Shown here piece by piece: positions 1 to 8,186 of a stretch of DNA of 64,000 bases; the first letter of the stretch is position 1, and the number at the start of each line of letters is the position of its first letter. The notes beneath the pieces were generated by a model that was not told the DNA's origin, did not search any database, and saw only the letters and a list, made by a program, of their open reading frames with translations. The DNA is from Phyllobacterium sp. T1293 (lineage in GTDB: Bacteria > Pseudomonadota > Alphaproteobacteria > Rhizobiales > Rhizobiaceae). Location of the stretch: NCBI RefSeq assembly GCF_020731415.2, contig NZ_CP088273.1:873001-937000 (forward strand), in the 5' to 3' direction. Made by a program: the position numbers and the translations under genes.

Positions 1-706
1 CATCCGGATATTTGCCTGTAAGCGTCAGTTTTCCCGCATCTTTCAAAGCATCAAAGGCATAAGATGGCGGTGGTGCTATGTCTGCCTTTGCGAGCGTAAT
101 GCCTTGGGGCAGGGTTTTAAGCGCTGCCGTGATGCCGTCATAGGCGGCCTGTGTTGCAGCATTGCCCGAAACCGTGAGGTCGGCACCTGAAATTGCGACG
201 CTACCTTTTGCCAATCTGGCGAGTTGATCCAAGCCGAACAGCGCGCCAGTCTCGTAACTGGCAGATGCACCACTGGCGTAGGACATTGCGTCCTTGATTT
301 CAGCGCCAGCGAACGCCGCTTTGGCAGCTGAAACTATTTTTTCCCGCGCCTGAGGGTTTGGTACGCTTCCGGTCAAGTTTACCGTCGAACCATCACGGGT
401 CACGCCCCAATTGAAAGGGTTTGCCAGTGCGGGTTGTTTCGTATCGTTCAGAACTTTGCGCACACCCCATACAGCACCAATGGTGTTGGTGACCTTGGCT
501 GAGTCCTCAGGAGAGAAGATGGTGCCTGATGCGGTGATATCACGCCCGGTCACCGAGATTGCCGGACTGTCAACGGTGGCGCCTAATGCTGCGGCTGACC
601 TGTTGTTGAGATCTGAGCTAACAAACTTATTGGTGAAAACGGTGGCGACAATCCATAAGACGATCAGGGGGAGTAGTCCCCACCACCACTTCGACGGCTG
701 ACTCAT
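1..706 (-). CDS. BON/OmpA-family exported protein, 5' part only
   Basis: Only the N-terminal 235 codons are in the window; the gene runs off the left edge. Translation begins MSQPSKWWWGLLPLIVLWIV, a short basic tail and one hydrophobic segment (about residues 8-23) that anchors or exports the protein. After it come repeated BON-like modules: an alternation of short beta strands and an NPQAREKIVSAA-type helix, with phrases such as ISVTGRDITASG and VAISGADLTVSG. This arrangement is typical of long rhizobial OmpA-family envelope proteins that carry BON modules ahead of a C-terminal peptidoglycan-binding OmpA domain; that domain would lie outside the window. The start is supported by GGAGGG at 715-720 (minus strand). 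The family call is by recognition; the C-terminal OmpA domain is inferred. Confidence 0.75.
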   Translation of the reverse strand, partial: MSQPSKWWWGLLPLIVLWIVATVFTNKFVSSDLNNRSAAALGATVDSPAISVTGRDITASGTIFSPEDSAKVTNTIGAVWGVRKVLNDTKQPALANPFNWGVTRDGSTVNLTGSVPNPQAREKIVSAAKAAFAGAEIKDAMSYASGASASYETGALFGLDQLARLAKGSVAISGADLTVSGNAATQAAYDGITAALKTLPQGITLAKADIAPPPSYAFDALKDAGKLTLTGKYPD

Positions 707-910
707 CGCTTTTCCCTCCGATGAATAACCTTAAGTTGCAACGGGAGGGTATATCTTTATCTCAGCACTTTCTAGTGCCGCAATTTGTACAGAAATTTCC
801 GGATTGATCTATAAATGCCCGCTCGCCCGCCAAAATGCAGGTTGGAAATAGCATTCTAAATAAACATGATATCAATGGCAGCGCGGATAGAACGCTTGCC
901 TTATCCATCC

Positions 911-940
911 TTGACATATCTTTCGCGAAGTTTGTAGGGT
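911..940 (+). promoter_or_regulatory. Candidate promoter of the tet-type gene
   Basis: A perfect TTGACA at 911-916 is followed after 18 bases by TAGGGT at 935-940, a weak -10 (3 of 6). It faces the ribosomal protection gene at 1068. Transcription would start near 947, leaving a leader of about 120 nt. Confidence 0.35.
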
Positions 941-947
941 TCTGCCC

Positions 948-1001
948 ATGCTCCGGACTCGATGGAGCGTCTTCGCAATAGTCATTGTCATCCGCGCATA
1001 G
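948..1001 (+). CDS. Possible 17-residue leader peptide
   Basis: A short frame ATG to TAG encodes MLRTRWSVFAIVIVIRA in the untranslated leader of the ribosomal protection gene. It lies at or just after the inferred transcription start, so it would be nearly leaderless; the Shine-Dalgarno match upstream is weak. Leader peptides are known in front of tet(M)-type genes, where ribosome progress controls attenuation. That role here is inference from position only. Confidence 0.25.
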   Translation: MLRTRWSVFAIVIVIRA

Positions 1002-1022
1002 AGGTTCCAATGCCCCGATTCA

Positions 1023-1057
1023 CTTCTCAAGAAAATCACAAACGAAATTCTGAGAAG
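1023..1057 (+). promoter_or_regulatory. Stem-loop directly before the tet-type gene's ribosome-binding site
   Basis: The arms CTTCTCA (1023-1029) and TGAGAAG (1051-1057) are perfect complements and extend three more pairs across a one-base bulge (GAA 1031-1033 with TTC 1048-1050). The structure ends just before the TGAGG-like ribosome-binding site of the gene at 1068, where it could affect initiation. No U-tract follows, so it is not an ordinary terminator. Confidence 0.4.
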
Positions 1058-1067
1058 TTGAGGATTC

Positions 1068-3038
1068 ATGCGCACTTTGAATCTGGGCATTCTGGCCCAT
1101 GTGGATGCAGGCAAGACCAGCCTTACTGAACGACTGCTTTTTAATGCCGGTGTGATCGACAAGCTCGGCAGCGTCGATAGCGGCAATACGCAGACTGATA
1201 ATCTTGAGCTTGAACGGCAACGCGGCATCACGATCCGGGCTGCGGTCGTGTCTTTTACAATTGGCGATACGGTGGTTAATCTCATCGACACGCCCGGTCA
1301 TCCTGATTTTATCGCCGAGGTCGAGCGTATCTTCGGATTGCTCGACGCGGCGGTGGTCGTTGTTTCGGCGGTCGAGGGCGTGCAAGCGCAGACGCGTGTA
1401 TTGGTACGGGCGCTGCAACGCCTTGCTGTTCCATTCGTGTTCTTCATCAACAAGGTTGATCGCGTCGGGGCGCAATATGACCGGGTTCTGGAGGCCATCG
1501 CCAACCAGTTGCCAGTCCGGCCCATTGCCATGTCGCGTGTCATGGAGCCCGGCAGCAAGCGTGCGCAGGTCGAGGCGCATGATCTGCAAAATGGGGCATT
1601 CTTCAAAACCTTGTGCGAGACGCTGGCGGAGAATGATGACGCGTTGTTGGCCGATTATGTTCTGGCTCCCGAACGCCTGATCGCGGAAAGACTTGAGCAT
1701 GCCTTCTCTGATCAGATCGCCAAGGGATGGCTACACCCCGTATTCGGGGGAGCGGCAACCACAGGCATTGGCATTTCCGCCCTGATGGCCGCCATCGCGG
1801 CGCTACTGCCCGCGCGCTTTCCTGATCCTGACGGTCCGACCGAGGGGAAAATCTTTAAGATCGAACGCGGTTGGGGCGGCGAAAAGCTTTCTTATGTGTC
1901 GCTAAATTCAGGCACCATCCAAACAAGGCAATATCTGAATTTACCCAAAGGGCAGGCGAGAGTGACGGGCATCCAGCTTTTCGAGGCCGGACGGGTTCAT
2001 GCAGTTACAAGCTTCAAAGCGGGACAGATCGCCCGTGTGAGCGGGCTCAGTGATGCGCAGATCGGTGATGTGGTGGGCATTGACCTTGCTTCAAGCAGAC
2101 GTGCTGATTTTGCGCCGCCCACTCTGGAAACCCGTGTTCTGGCCAGACATCCATCTGAGAATGGCGCACTCTGGCTGGCGCTTAACCAATTGGCCGAACA
2201 AGATCCGTTGATCAATTTGCGCAGGAACGAAGAGGCCAATCAGGTGTTTGTATCGCTCTATGGTGAAGTGCAAAAAGAGGTCATCCAATCGATCTTGCTG
2301 AGTGATTTTGGTCTTGATGCCATATTCGAGGAGACCACGGTCATCTGCGTCGAGAGGCTGATTGGAACCGGAAGTGGAGTCGAGATCATATTCAAGGAAC
2401 CCAATCCGTTTATTGCAACGGTTGGGCTGCGCATCGATCCGCGGCCAGAAGGGGCGGGCAACAGCTTCGCGCTGGAAGTGGACATAGGTCAGATGCCTGC
2501 GAGTTTTTATCGGGCGGTCGAGGAAACTGTGTTCACAACATTGAAGCAGGGCTTATTTGGCTGGCAGGTGATTGATTGTCATGTGGCCATGATCGCCGCC
2601 CGGCATAGTTCCCCGGTTAGCACGGCTGCCGATTTCCGCCAGTTGACGCCATTGGTGCTGGCAACCGCGCTATCGGAAGCACAAACTGTCATTTGCGAGC
2701 CGATCAACCGATTTTGTCTCGAAGCTCCTGCGGTGGCTTTGAGTGGCCTGCTTACCCTGCTGGCAAAAGCTGGGGCTGTCACGAAAGATTCCGTGATAGC
2801 CGGTGGTATGGCCCGGCTTGAAGGCACAATAGCGTCGGCGATGATCCAAAACGTTCAACTGCAATTGCCGGGGTTGACGAGTGGCGCGGGCGCTATGGAA
2901 TGTGAGTTTGATCACTATGCGCCAATAATAGGCCCAAAGCGTTTGCGCCAGCGTTCTGGTGCTGATCCGTTCAATCGCACCGAATATCTGCTGCGCGTGC
3001 GCCGGAATGTGCCGGTAAGCAATCCGGCAAGCGAATAG
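1068..3038 (+). CDS. Tet(M)/OtrA-type ribosomal protection protein (EF-G-like GTPase)
   Basis: A 656-residue translational GTPase of the size and layout of tetracycline ribosomal protection proteins, which bind the ribosome and dislodge tetracycline. GTPase motifs are at the very N-terminus: AHVDAGKT (10-17), RGIT (52-55), DTPGH (74-78) and NKVD (128-131). Domain IV carries SPVSTAADFR (515-524), the loop that in Tet(M) (YSPVST) reaches into the decoding centre; true EF-G lacks it. The Tet(M) tyrosine before SPVST is Ser here. The gene stands alone with no plasmid or transposon features, and its base composition resembles its neighbours, so it looks like a resident chromosomal homologue. Ribosome-protection activity is probable but unproven; clinical-level resistance cannot be inferred. 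Confidence 0.85.
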   Translation: MRTLNLGILAHVDAGKTSLTERLLFNAGVIDKLGSVDSGNTQTDNLELERQRGITIRAAVVSFTIGDTVVNLIDTPGHPDFIAEVERIFGLLDAAVVVVSAVEGVQAQTRVLVRALQRLAVPFVFFINKVDRVGAQYDRVLEAIANQLPVRPIAMSRVMEPGSKRAQVEAHDLQNGAFFKTLCETLAENDDALLADYVLAPERLIAERLEHAFSDQIAKGWLHPVFGGAATTGIGISALMAAIAALLPARFPDPDGPTEGKIFKIERGWGGEKLSYVSLNSGTIQTRQYLNLPKGQARVTGIQLFEAGRVHAVTSFKAGQIARVSGLSDAQIGDVVGIDLASSRRADFAPPTLETRVLARHPSENGALWLALNQLAEQDPLINLRRNEEANQVFVSLYGEVQKEVIQSILLSDFGLDAIFEETTVICVERLIGTGSGVEIIFKEPNPFIATVGLRIDPRPEGAGNSFALEVDIGQMPASFYRAVEETVFTTLKQGLFGWQVIDCHVAMIAARHSSPVSTAADFRQLTPLVLATALSEAQTVICEPINRFCLEAPAVALSGLLTLLAKAGAVTKDSVIAGGMARLEGTIASAMIQNVQLQLPGLTSGAGAMECEFDHYAPIIGPKRLRQRSGADPFNRTEYLLRVRRNVPVSNPASE

Positions 3039-3056
3039 CAGCACGGAGACAGAAGT

Positions 3057-3076
3057 GAGGGGCAAAACTGCCCCTC
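3057..3076 (+). terminator. Hairpin after the tet-type gene
   Basis: An 8-bp perfect stem GAGGGGCA/TGCCCCTC with the loop AAAC lies 18 bases after the stop codon. There is no T-run, so it may be a weak or Rho-assisted terminator or a 3' stabiliser. Confidence 0.35.
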
Positions 3077-3287
3077 CAACGGCTGTGATATTATAAGGTA
3101 GCCATGTCGATGACAAAGCGATGCAGACGAGAACGCGAAAAGCTTGCCAGAAGGCGAGGGTGCCGCCAGGGGCTGAAGACTTTACAATCGCATCCAGTGA
3201 AATGTTGGTGTAGGGAATCCCTGCGACGAGCGATGGGATTTCTGGTAGCTGATAATAACTCAGTGTTGAAATTTAGGGGCTGCCGGA

Positions 3288-3779
3288 ATGGATGATGGTA
3301 TCGACAGAAGCCGTATTGAAATGGTGGTCTTGATGACCCCGGATATGGCCAATTTCAGTGGCAAGGTTCATGGCGGTGCGTTGCTTAATCTGCTGGATCG
3401 CGTCGCTTTTTCTTGCGCCTCGCGTTACTCAAAGCAATATGCGGTCACTTTGTCTGTCGATCAGGTGGTGTTCCGTCAGCCTATCAAGGTTGGCGAATTG
3501 GTGACCTTCCGCGCCTCGATCAATTATGCGGGCCGAACGTCCATGGAAGTTGGCATCCGGGTTGAGGCCGAAGATATCCGTTCCGGCGAGCGACGTCACA
3601 CAAATTCATGTTATTTCACCATGGTGGCCGTTGATGCGGATGGCCGGCCCACCGAGGTGCCGCCATTTCATCCAACGACCGAAATCGGGCAACAACGCCT
3701 GCGCGCTGCTGAAGTAAGGCGTACCTTGAGGCGTGAGTTTGAGACGCGATTCCGTGCAGCGGGCTCCGAAACCACTTAA
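3288..3779 (+). CDS. Hotdog-fold acyl-CoA thioesterase
   Basis: A 163-residue single hotdog-domain protein of the YciA/acyl-CoA hydrolase type, predicted to hydrolyse acyl-CoA thioesters in the cytoplasm. The diagnostic helix segment NFSGKVHGGALLNLLD (about residues 22-37) carries the usual Gly-Gly and the Asp that ends the central helix; the following strand region SVDQVVFRQPIKVGELV is the canonical V-x-F-x-x-P-[IV]-x-x-G-[DE] pattern. The C-terminal 30 residues are charged and helical. It sits alone between the tet-type gene and the DUF4166 gene. Substrate chain length cannot be read from sequence. Confidence 0.85.
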   Translation: MDDGIDRSRIEMVVLMTPDMANFSGKVHGGALLNLLDRVAFSCASRYSKQYAVTLSVDQVVFRQPIKVGELVTFRASINYAGRTSMEVGIRVEAEDIRSGERRHTNSCYFTMVAVDADGRPTEVPPFHPTTEIGQQRLRAAEVRRTLRREFETRFRAAGSETT

Positions 3780-3870
3780 TGCATGCGATAATAACGCGTG
3801 ATATCGAGGGGGAGGCAGGACTGATCTATCGAAGATTGGGCAGAGTTGCTGTTCTAGCTTATCAAGAGGA

Positions 3871-4551
3871 TTGCAGCATGTATCGGGAGTGGAATTGAAG
3901 AGCGGCGAGATTGAGCGCACCGGCGACGCCGAAAATCACCTGCCGGTATTTCAGGCAGTGCTGGGCGATGCCTGGCATGATCTGGGCGATATCGTCAAAC
4001 GGCATTATTCGTTGCAGCCGTACAGCAATGACTACATTTGCGTTAGCGGAACAATGCAGGAGGTGCAGCATAGCGCCATTGGAAAGCTGCTGATCCCGTT
4101 TGGTTGGATATTCGGTGCGCTGGTACCCTATCGCGGGACCAATGTTCCTATCGATGTTCATTATAATTCGCACCGGGACAATGGCTCGATCTATTGGGAC
4201 AGAGTGTTTCAGTTTCCCGGGCATCGGCCTTTCCATTTCAGGTCACATATGGAGCAGATCGGCGGCAATCGTGTGATTGAGTTCGTGCGCTTTGGCGTGG
4301 GCCTGCGTCTGCGGGTGACAGCCGAAGATGGTGCCCTGGTGTTTCGTGATGAGGGTTATATCTGGCGGCTGTTCGGTATCGACGTTCCCATTCCCGTAGG
4401 ACTGTTGTTCGGCAGCGCCTATGTGGAGGAACGACCCGTGGATGCACAGAACTTCAGCATGAAGATGACCCTTCGCCATCCTCTGTTGGGTGAACTTTTC
4501 CGCTATAGCGGCCGGTTCGTGATTAAACCGGATATCGCACGGAGTTCCTGA
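3871..4551 (+). CDS. DUF4166 domain protein
   Basis: A 226-residue protein matching the DUF4166 pattern: an N-terminal LGDAWHDL helix, then a beta-rich body with W-D-R-V-F-Q-F-P (around residues 110-117), repeated F-R-S-H and E-F-V-R-F-G-V-G-L-R-L, and a C-terminal HPLLGELFRYSGRF signature. Function of the family is unknown; in other bacteria it is sometimes fused to saccharopine-dehydrogenase-like domains, but here it stands alone. The start is uncertain: no ATG is in frame near the N-terminus; TTG at 3871, GTG at 3889 or TTG at 3895 (with GGGAG upstream) are the options, and the conserved core begins after all of them. Confidence 0.7.
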   Translation: MQHVSGVELKSGEIERTGDAENHLPVFQAVLGDAWHDLGDIVKRHYSLQPYSNDYICVSGTMQEVQHSAIGKLLIPFGWIFGALVPYRGTNVPIDVHYNSHRDNGSIYWDRVFQFPGHRPFHFRSHMEQIGGNRVIEFVRFGVGLRLRVTAEDGALVFRDEGYIWRLFGIDVPIPVGLLFGSAYVEERPVDAQNFSMKMTLRHPLLGELFRYSGRFVIKPDIARSS

Positions 4552-4890
4552 TATCGTCCATCTGACTGCATTTGAGATTCAATAAGATAGACGTTGATCG
4601 TGGTGGTGATTCAGGGAAATATTTATCGGTAGGGGAGGACGTTCGTTTGCGCATCTTAAGGTTATTGATCGCCGTTTTCGGACTATCTGTGATGGCCAGC
4701 CCTGCATCTTCCGATGAATTACCGAAGGAAAAAATATGATGGCGGCGCTATCTCCCATACATCTTGCAACTGTGAAGCCCGTCATCGTTCGCGGGATTTT
4801 CTATCTTGAAATAACATAGAGCGTTCCATCGCGTGTTTCGAATGAACAGAGCAGGATCCAGATCAATGCCAAGCCAAGGCACTTATGGTT
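4552..4890. other. Convergent intergenic region with one tiny frame
   Basis: About 340 bases between the convergent DUF4166 and DUF1963 genes. Apart from the short signal-peptide-like frame at 4647-4739, nothing gene-like or terminator-like stands out. Confidence 0.5.
4647..4739 (+). CDS. Possible 30-residue exported peptide or broken exported gene
   Basis: TTG-initiated frame reading LRILRLLIAVFGLSVMASPA then SSDELPKEKI and stop. The first 20 residues look like a clean Sec signal peptide (basic start, hydrophobic core, S-P-A-S-S cleavage-like end), and AGGGGAGG at 4631-4638 is a strong ribosome-binding site at good spacing. The mature part would be only about 10 residues. The stop is overlapped by an ATG (ATGA) opening a 27-codon frame, so this could also be the front of an exported protein broken by frameshift. 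Conservation would decide. Confidence 0.3.
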   Translation: MRILRLLIAVFGLSVMASPASSDELPKEKI

Positions 4891-6162
4891 TCAGTCCTGT
4901 TCGTAAACTATCCATGCCCGGTCAAAGCGCCGTGCAACAATGTCCTCTTCGCGCACCAGAACGTTGATCGCGCCAGGAAGCGTATAACCGATCGCGTTAT
5001 CCGTGCCGATCTGCAGGACAAGATGCCAGGCTTTGGCATCGGTGAGCAGCTGTTGTGCGGCTTTGCTCTGATATGCTTCGCCTGTTCCGGCATCGATTCC
5101 ATTGGCTGCGAGCTGGCTGCGGGATTGCATGCCTGATTGTATGGCACGCGACCAACCGCCGAGCTGATGGTTGCGTCCCTGATGGTCCGTGGGCCAGCCA
5201 AGCGTGAAAAGCCATTTGTGGTAGAGTGACGTATCTGCCTCTGTGATCCCCTGCAAAGCTTCATATGAGGCATCGCCTGTTGGTACAGTGGTGACAACCG
5301 ATGATGGGGTTATAGTTGCTGCTCGAAGCTGTGTGGTTGACGGGAAGTCGAGTAATTCTTTGGGGGCCGCGATGCGTTGCAACTGGGAAACCGGGGTTTC
5401 GTCATAAATCAATTGCCAACCAGCACGGGCGCGAGGCTCGAAATCCGCTGGCAGGATCGGCAGGTCGTAGAAAAGCAAAAGCCGCCCGGTTCCTGGCAAT
5501 ACCGGGTCGAATCCCCGTTCTGCGGAAAGTGCTGCAAGATCGAGTTGGGCAATGAATGTCAGCGGGAATGGTTTCGCGACGGCCATAGCTTTCGCACGCA
5601 GTTCCGTGGCGGAGGCAGCAATCTCATCGGAACTTGCTTTGGGCAGATTTCCGATATCCAACGCAGAAGTGTCTATACCAGCGTCCTTCATAAGCTTGAG
5701 CGCGCCGGCCATCGCCTCGTCATTCAGACGCTTTCGCGCGGCAACGAGGGTCTTGCCTGCCTCTTCGGATAGCCATGGTGGTAACAGGCCGACATCCGCG
5801 TAGAGGTTGGTTGCCTCTGCTTCGTATTGCTGGGCCATCTGCCCGGCATCTTCGTAAGCAGGCCGAATAGCCCACGGCATTCCCTTCGGTAAATCAGGCG
5901 AGCCGCCGAATTTGCTTGCCCCTAAGGGGATTTTCGCTTCGTCCGCCGCCGATGTCTCAATCACCAGCGCGTCGCGGGCAGCCGCCACAATAGTTTTGAT
6001 CGCGGGAAGAGAAAGGCCAGCGCGAACGAGGCGTTCGGAAAGCTCGGTGCGTGTTGTTGGCAGGGGCATAACGTCATCCTCATTGGCTGCCATCAAAGCC
6101 TGGGGGAGTGCCGTCAGTGCCAAGGCAACAGTCATTCCGAAAAGGTAGGATCTCCGGGACAC
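4891..6162 (-). CDS. DUF1963 (YwqG-like) protein with Tat-like signal
   Basis: 423 residues from the GTG at 6162. The N-terminus MSRRSYLFGMTVALALTALP contains a twin-arginine-like S-R-R-S-Y-L-F motif and a hydrophobic stretch ending in A-L-M-A-A, so export through Tat is likely. The body shows the DUF1963/YwqG pattern: FGGSPDLPKGMPW (cereal-type S-x-x-G-G-x-P), PLTFIAQLDLAAL, GRLLLFYDLP, and a late HQLGGW. YwqG-like proteins have no settled function. GTG at 6162 is preferred because GAAGGA lies 7 bases upstream and places the signal at the N-terminus; a longer frame begins at ATG 6234 but lacks a ribosome-binding site and would bury the signal behind 24 extra residues. Confidence 0.75.
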   Translation of the reverse strand: MSRRSYLFGMTVALALTALPQALMAANEDDVMPLPTTRTELSERLVRAGLSLPAIKTIVAAARDALVIETSAADEAKIPLGASKFGGSPDLPKGMPWAIRPAYEDAGQMAQQYEAEATNLYADVGLLPPWLSEEAGKTLVAARKRLNDEAMAGALKLMKDAGIDTSALDIGNLPKASSDEIAASATELRAKAMAVAKPFPLTFIAQLDLAALSAERGFDPVLPGTGRLLLFYDLPILPADFEPRARAGWQLIYDETPVSQLQRIAAPKELLDFPSTTQLRAATITPSSVVTTVPTGDASYEALQGITEADTSLYHKWLFTLGWPTDHQGRNHQLGGWSRAIQSGMQSRSQLAANGIDAGTGEAYQSKAAQQLLTDAKAWHLVLQIGTDNAIGYTLPGAINVLVREEDIVARRFDRAWIVYEQD

Positions 6163-6570
6163 GATATCGTCCTTCACGTATCTGGAAGAGCCGGGAAGGC
6201 CCGTTGGCTCAAAGCTATTCTGGAAAGACTGCATCTGGCAATTACGCCAACATTATTTCTATGAGAGCGTCGATGGGCCGTTAAGAACTGAAATAAAACC
6301 GTAAGTCGGAGAGGTCTTGCCGTTGCTGATCCGAAAAGGAAAAACCCGCGTCAAATGTGTCTTCCTTAGCTTCGGACAGCCGAAAGGAATTCCGGTTGGT
6401 GTGATCGGTCGATGATAATAAGAGTTGCCGGACCATAAATTAGCAATCATCGGAGATGGCTGCTAACACATTGGAATGTAAAGATTACTATGTGGATTTT
6501 GTTGAGCCGGCATTGAAATTCACGAAAATGTGCGACACCCTTTTCCAGTGTGAGAACAACGGAGATTGCG
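6163..6570. other. Intergenic region before usg, no gene seen
   Basis: About 400 bases between the DUF1963 gene and usg. Open frames here are short and not protein-like; it presumably holds the divergent promoters of both genes. Confidence 0.4.
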
Positions 6571-6843
6571 ATGCACTTTTCGTCAGAAATGGAACGCCAG
6601 CTTAAGGGCTACGGTATCACAACTGCTCATATCCTATACCGCATCCCTCATTTTCAATCGGTTCTACAGACCTATATCTGGCAGGACTATGATCTTGCTC
6701 CGGAATTTCCCGAGATGAGGAAATTTCTCGATTTTTGGCAGAGAACACTTGATGGTCCACTTCATTCCGTTCGCTATTGCCATAGACATCTCATTGGACC
6801 CAGCGAATGGCGGCACATCGATGGTGAGTTCAAGTTGAACTGA
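6571..6843 (+). CDS. usg: Usg family protein
   Basis: 90 residues, the usual length of the alphaproteobacterial Usg family (function unknown). The conserved block is almost continuous: G-Y-G-I-T-T-A-H-I-L-Y-R-[IM]-P, then LLQTYxWQDYDLAPxFPE-like wording (here VLQTYIWQDYDLAPEFPEMR) and KFLDFWQRTLDGPLHSVRY. The start ATG 6571 is supported by GGAG at 6561-6564; an upstream in-frame GTG at 6550 has no support. Confidence 0.9.
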   Translation: MHFSSEMERQLKGYGITTAHILYRIPHFQSVLQTYIWQDYDLAPEFPEMRKFLDFWQRTLDGPLHSVRYCHRHLIGPSEWRHIDGEFKLN

Positions 6844-6950
6844 ATTGCGTTTATGTGGATTGATGGGCGTGTTTGCAGAATAACGGTTTTCGGAACGGTC
6901 GCTATAAGCTCTAACTGCCACCTGGCTTTTGCCGACTGGAGTCTTACAAA

Positions 6951-7115
6951 ATGCCCATCCTGCTTCTATTGCCGATAGCTGCATTGATCGCTGTTTGGGC
7001 GGCTATGGCAGGTAGTAAACGGCTGAGATATCCCATTCTTATTCTCGGCGCGTTCATTCTTGCTGTCTGGCTCTGGTATCTGTTCGCTTTGATCCAGATG
7101 GATCTGCCAGACTGA
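6951..7115 (+). CDS. 54-residue two-helix membrane protein
   Basis: ATG at 6951 to TGA at 7113-7115. The translation has a first hydrophobic segment (MPILLLLPIAALIAVWAAMA), a short basic turn GSKRLRYP and a second segment ILILGAFILAVWLWYLFALI, ending QMDLPD. Two membrane helices separated by positive residues predict a hairpin with both ends outside. It lies about 100 bases after usg in the same direction. No family is recognised; the strict hydrophobic/charged segmentation argues it is a real small membrane protein. Ribosome-binding site is weak (GACTGGAG about 10 bases upstream). Confidence 0.55.
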   Translation: MPILLLLPIAALIAVWAAMAGSKRLRYPILILGAFILAVWLWYLFALIQMDLPD

Positions 7116-7257
7116 ATAATTGGTGTAACTGTCGATTACCGCTGAGAACTGCCCCGGTATTTCCACCGAAATTTGACCCGCCTTTTATATATGCTTCCGG
7201 TTGGCCGATGGCTTGGGCGTAGCTGCCCCACCCACGAAATCATCAATCCTTTAATCT

Positions 7258-7452
7258 TTGAAAGAGGAGCAGCGACCGGAATTGCTCCTTTATGGTTATA
7301 TGGGCGTAAGGATATTTATTATAAAATGGAACATTGCCGCTAGCGGATCAGGTGAGTTTGTCGCTACATCAGCCAGTCACGCACTTGCCTACAAGCCGCA
7401 ACTTTGGAAGGCTGTGGTTGACAACTATATAGAAAGCTTGGCGAAAGCATGA
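7258..7452 (+). CDS. Small ORF coupled to the nitrilase-like gene (uncertain)
   Basis: An open frame of up to 64 codons whose TGA overlaps the ATG of the next gene (ATGA at 7449-7452), the usual sign of translational coupling. Possible starts are TTG 7258, TTG 7282 or ATG 7300; AAGAGGAG lies at 7261-7268. The last 30 residues (FVATSASHALAYKPQLWKAV and on) look protein-like, but no family is recognised. It may be a small gene or the surviving C-terminus of a decayed one. Confidence 0.3.
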   Translation: MKEEQRPELLLYGYMGVRIFIIKWNIAASGSGEFVATSASHALAYKPQLWKAVVDNYIESLAKA

Positions 7453-8186
7453 AAACCGTTAGGGTAGCGGCGGCCCAGACCATCGAGTACCTCGAGGACA
7501 TCGAAAGCGCATTAACCTGTATCGCCGATGTTTCACGGCATGCTGAAACCGAAGGTGCAAGGTTACTCCTATTCCCTGAAGCCTTCCTCCAAGGCTATCT
7601 AACCGAGGAGTCTTCGGCGCGGCGAATTGCGTTGGATTTTTCCTCCGAGCAGTTCAAACAGGTTCTCGATCGGTTTCCCAAAACTGGACCGACAATTGTG
7701 ATTGGAATAATTGAGGCATCCAGTGGGGAATTATTCAACAGCGCCGCAGTGATAGACCGTGGGACCCTCGTTGGGTATTACCGCAAAACCCATCTTCTGC
7801 AGGGAGAAAAGGCCTTCTCCGCAGGAAAGGATATGCCAATCTTTGCCGTGGGTGGCGTGAGCTTTGGCATCAACATCTGTTATGACACCAACTTTCCGAT
7901 GGCTGCCAGACGGATTGCCGATCTTGGCGCAACGCTTATTGTCTGTCCTGCCAATAATATGATGCCGAGAGAACGGGCCGAAACCTATCGGGATCAACAC
8001 AATATTGCGCGAGGGGATCGATGTCTTGAGACGGGTCTCTGGCTCATATCGGCAGATGTAACTGGCGAACGCGAAGGGTGCGTCTCTTGGGGACCAACTG
8101 CTATCTTGAATCCGGATGGCGAAGTCGTGTGGCAACTGCCGTTAGATAAACCGGGGCTGTTAATAGCCGATATTCCTTACACCTGA
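7449..8186 (+). CDS. Carbon-nitrogen hydrolase (nitrilase superfamily)
   Basis: 245 residues with the complete nitrilase-superfamily catalytic triad: Glu44 in LLFPEAFLQGY, Lys113 in YYRKTHL and Cys144 in INICYDTNFP. These enzymes cleave non-peptide C-N bonds (omega-amidases, carbamoylases, nitrilases); lack of the broader aromatic nitrilase signature and the short length favour an aliphatic amidase or deaminated-glutathione/omega-amidase-like activity, but the substrate cannot be assigned. Start overlaps the preceding small frame by four bases. The next gene is 370 bases on and belongs to another unit. Confidence 0.85.
   Translation: MKTVRVAAAQTIEYLEDIESALTCIADVSRHAETEGARLLLFPEAFLQGYLTEESSARRIALDFSSEQFKQVLDRFPKTGPTIVIGIIEASSGELFNSAAVIDRGTLVGYYRKTHLLQGEKAFSAGKDMPIFAVGGVSFGINICYDTNFPMAARRIADLGATLIVCPANNMMPRERAETYRDQHNIARGDRCLETGLWLISADVTGEREGCVSWGPTAILNPDGEVVWQLPLDKPGLLIADIPYT

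Noticed and set aside
1020..1700. 226-codon antisense frame over the tet-type gene
   Set aside because: Shadow of a strongly coding opposite strand; composition is not protein-like.
3104..3295. 63-codon plus-strand frame before the thioesterase gene
   Set aside because: Arg-rich, unstructured and overlapping the better supported start of the thioesterase.
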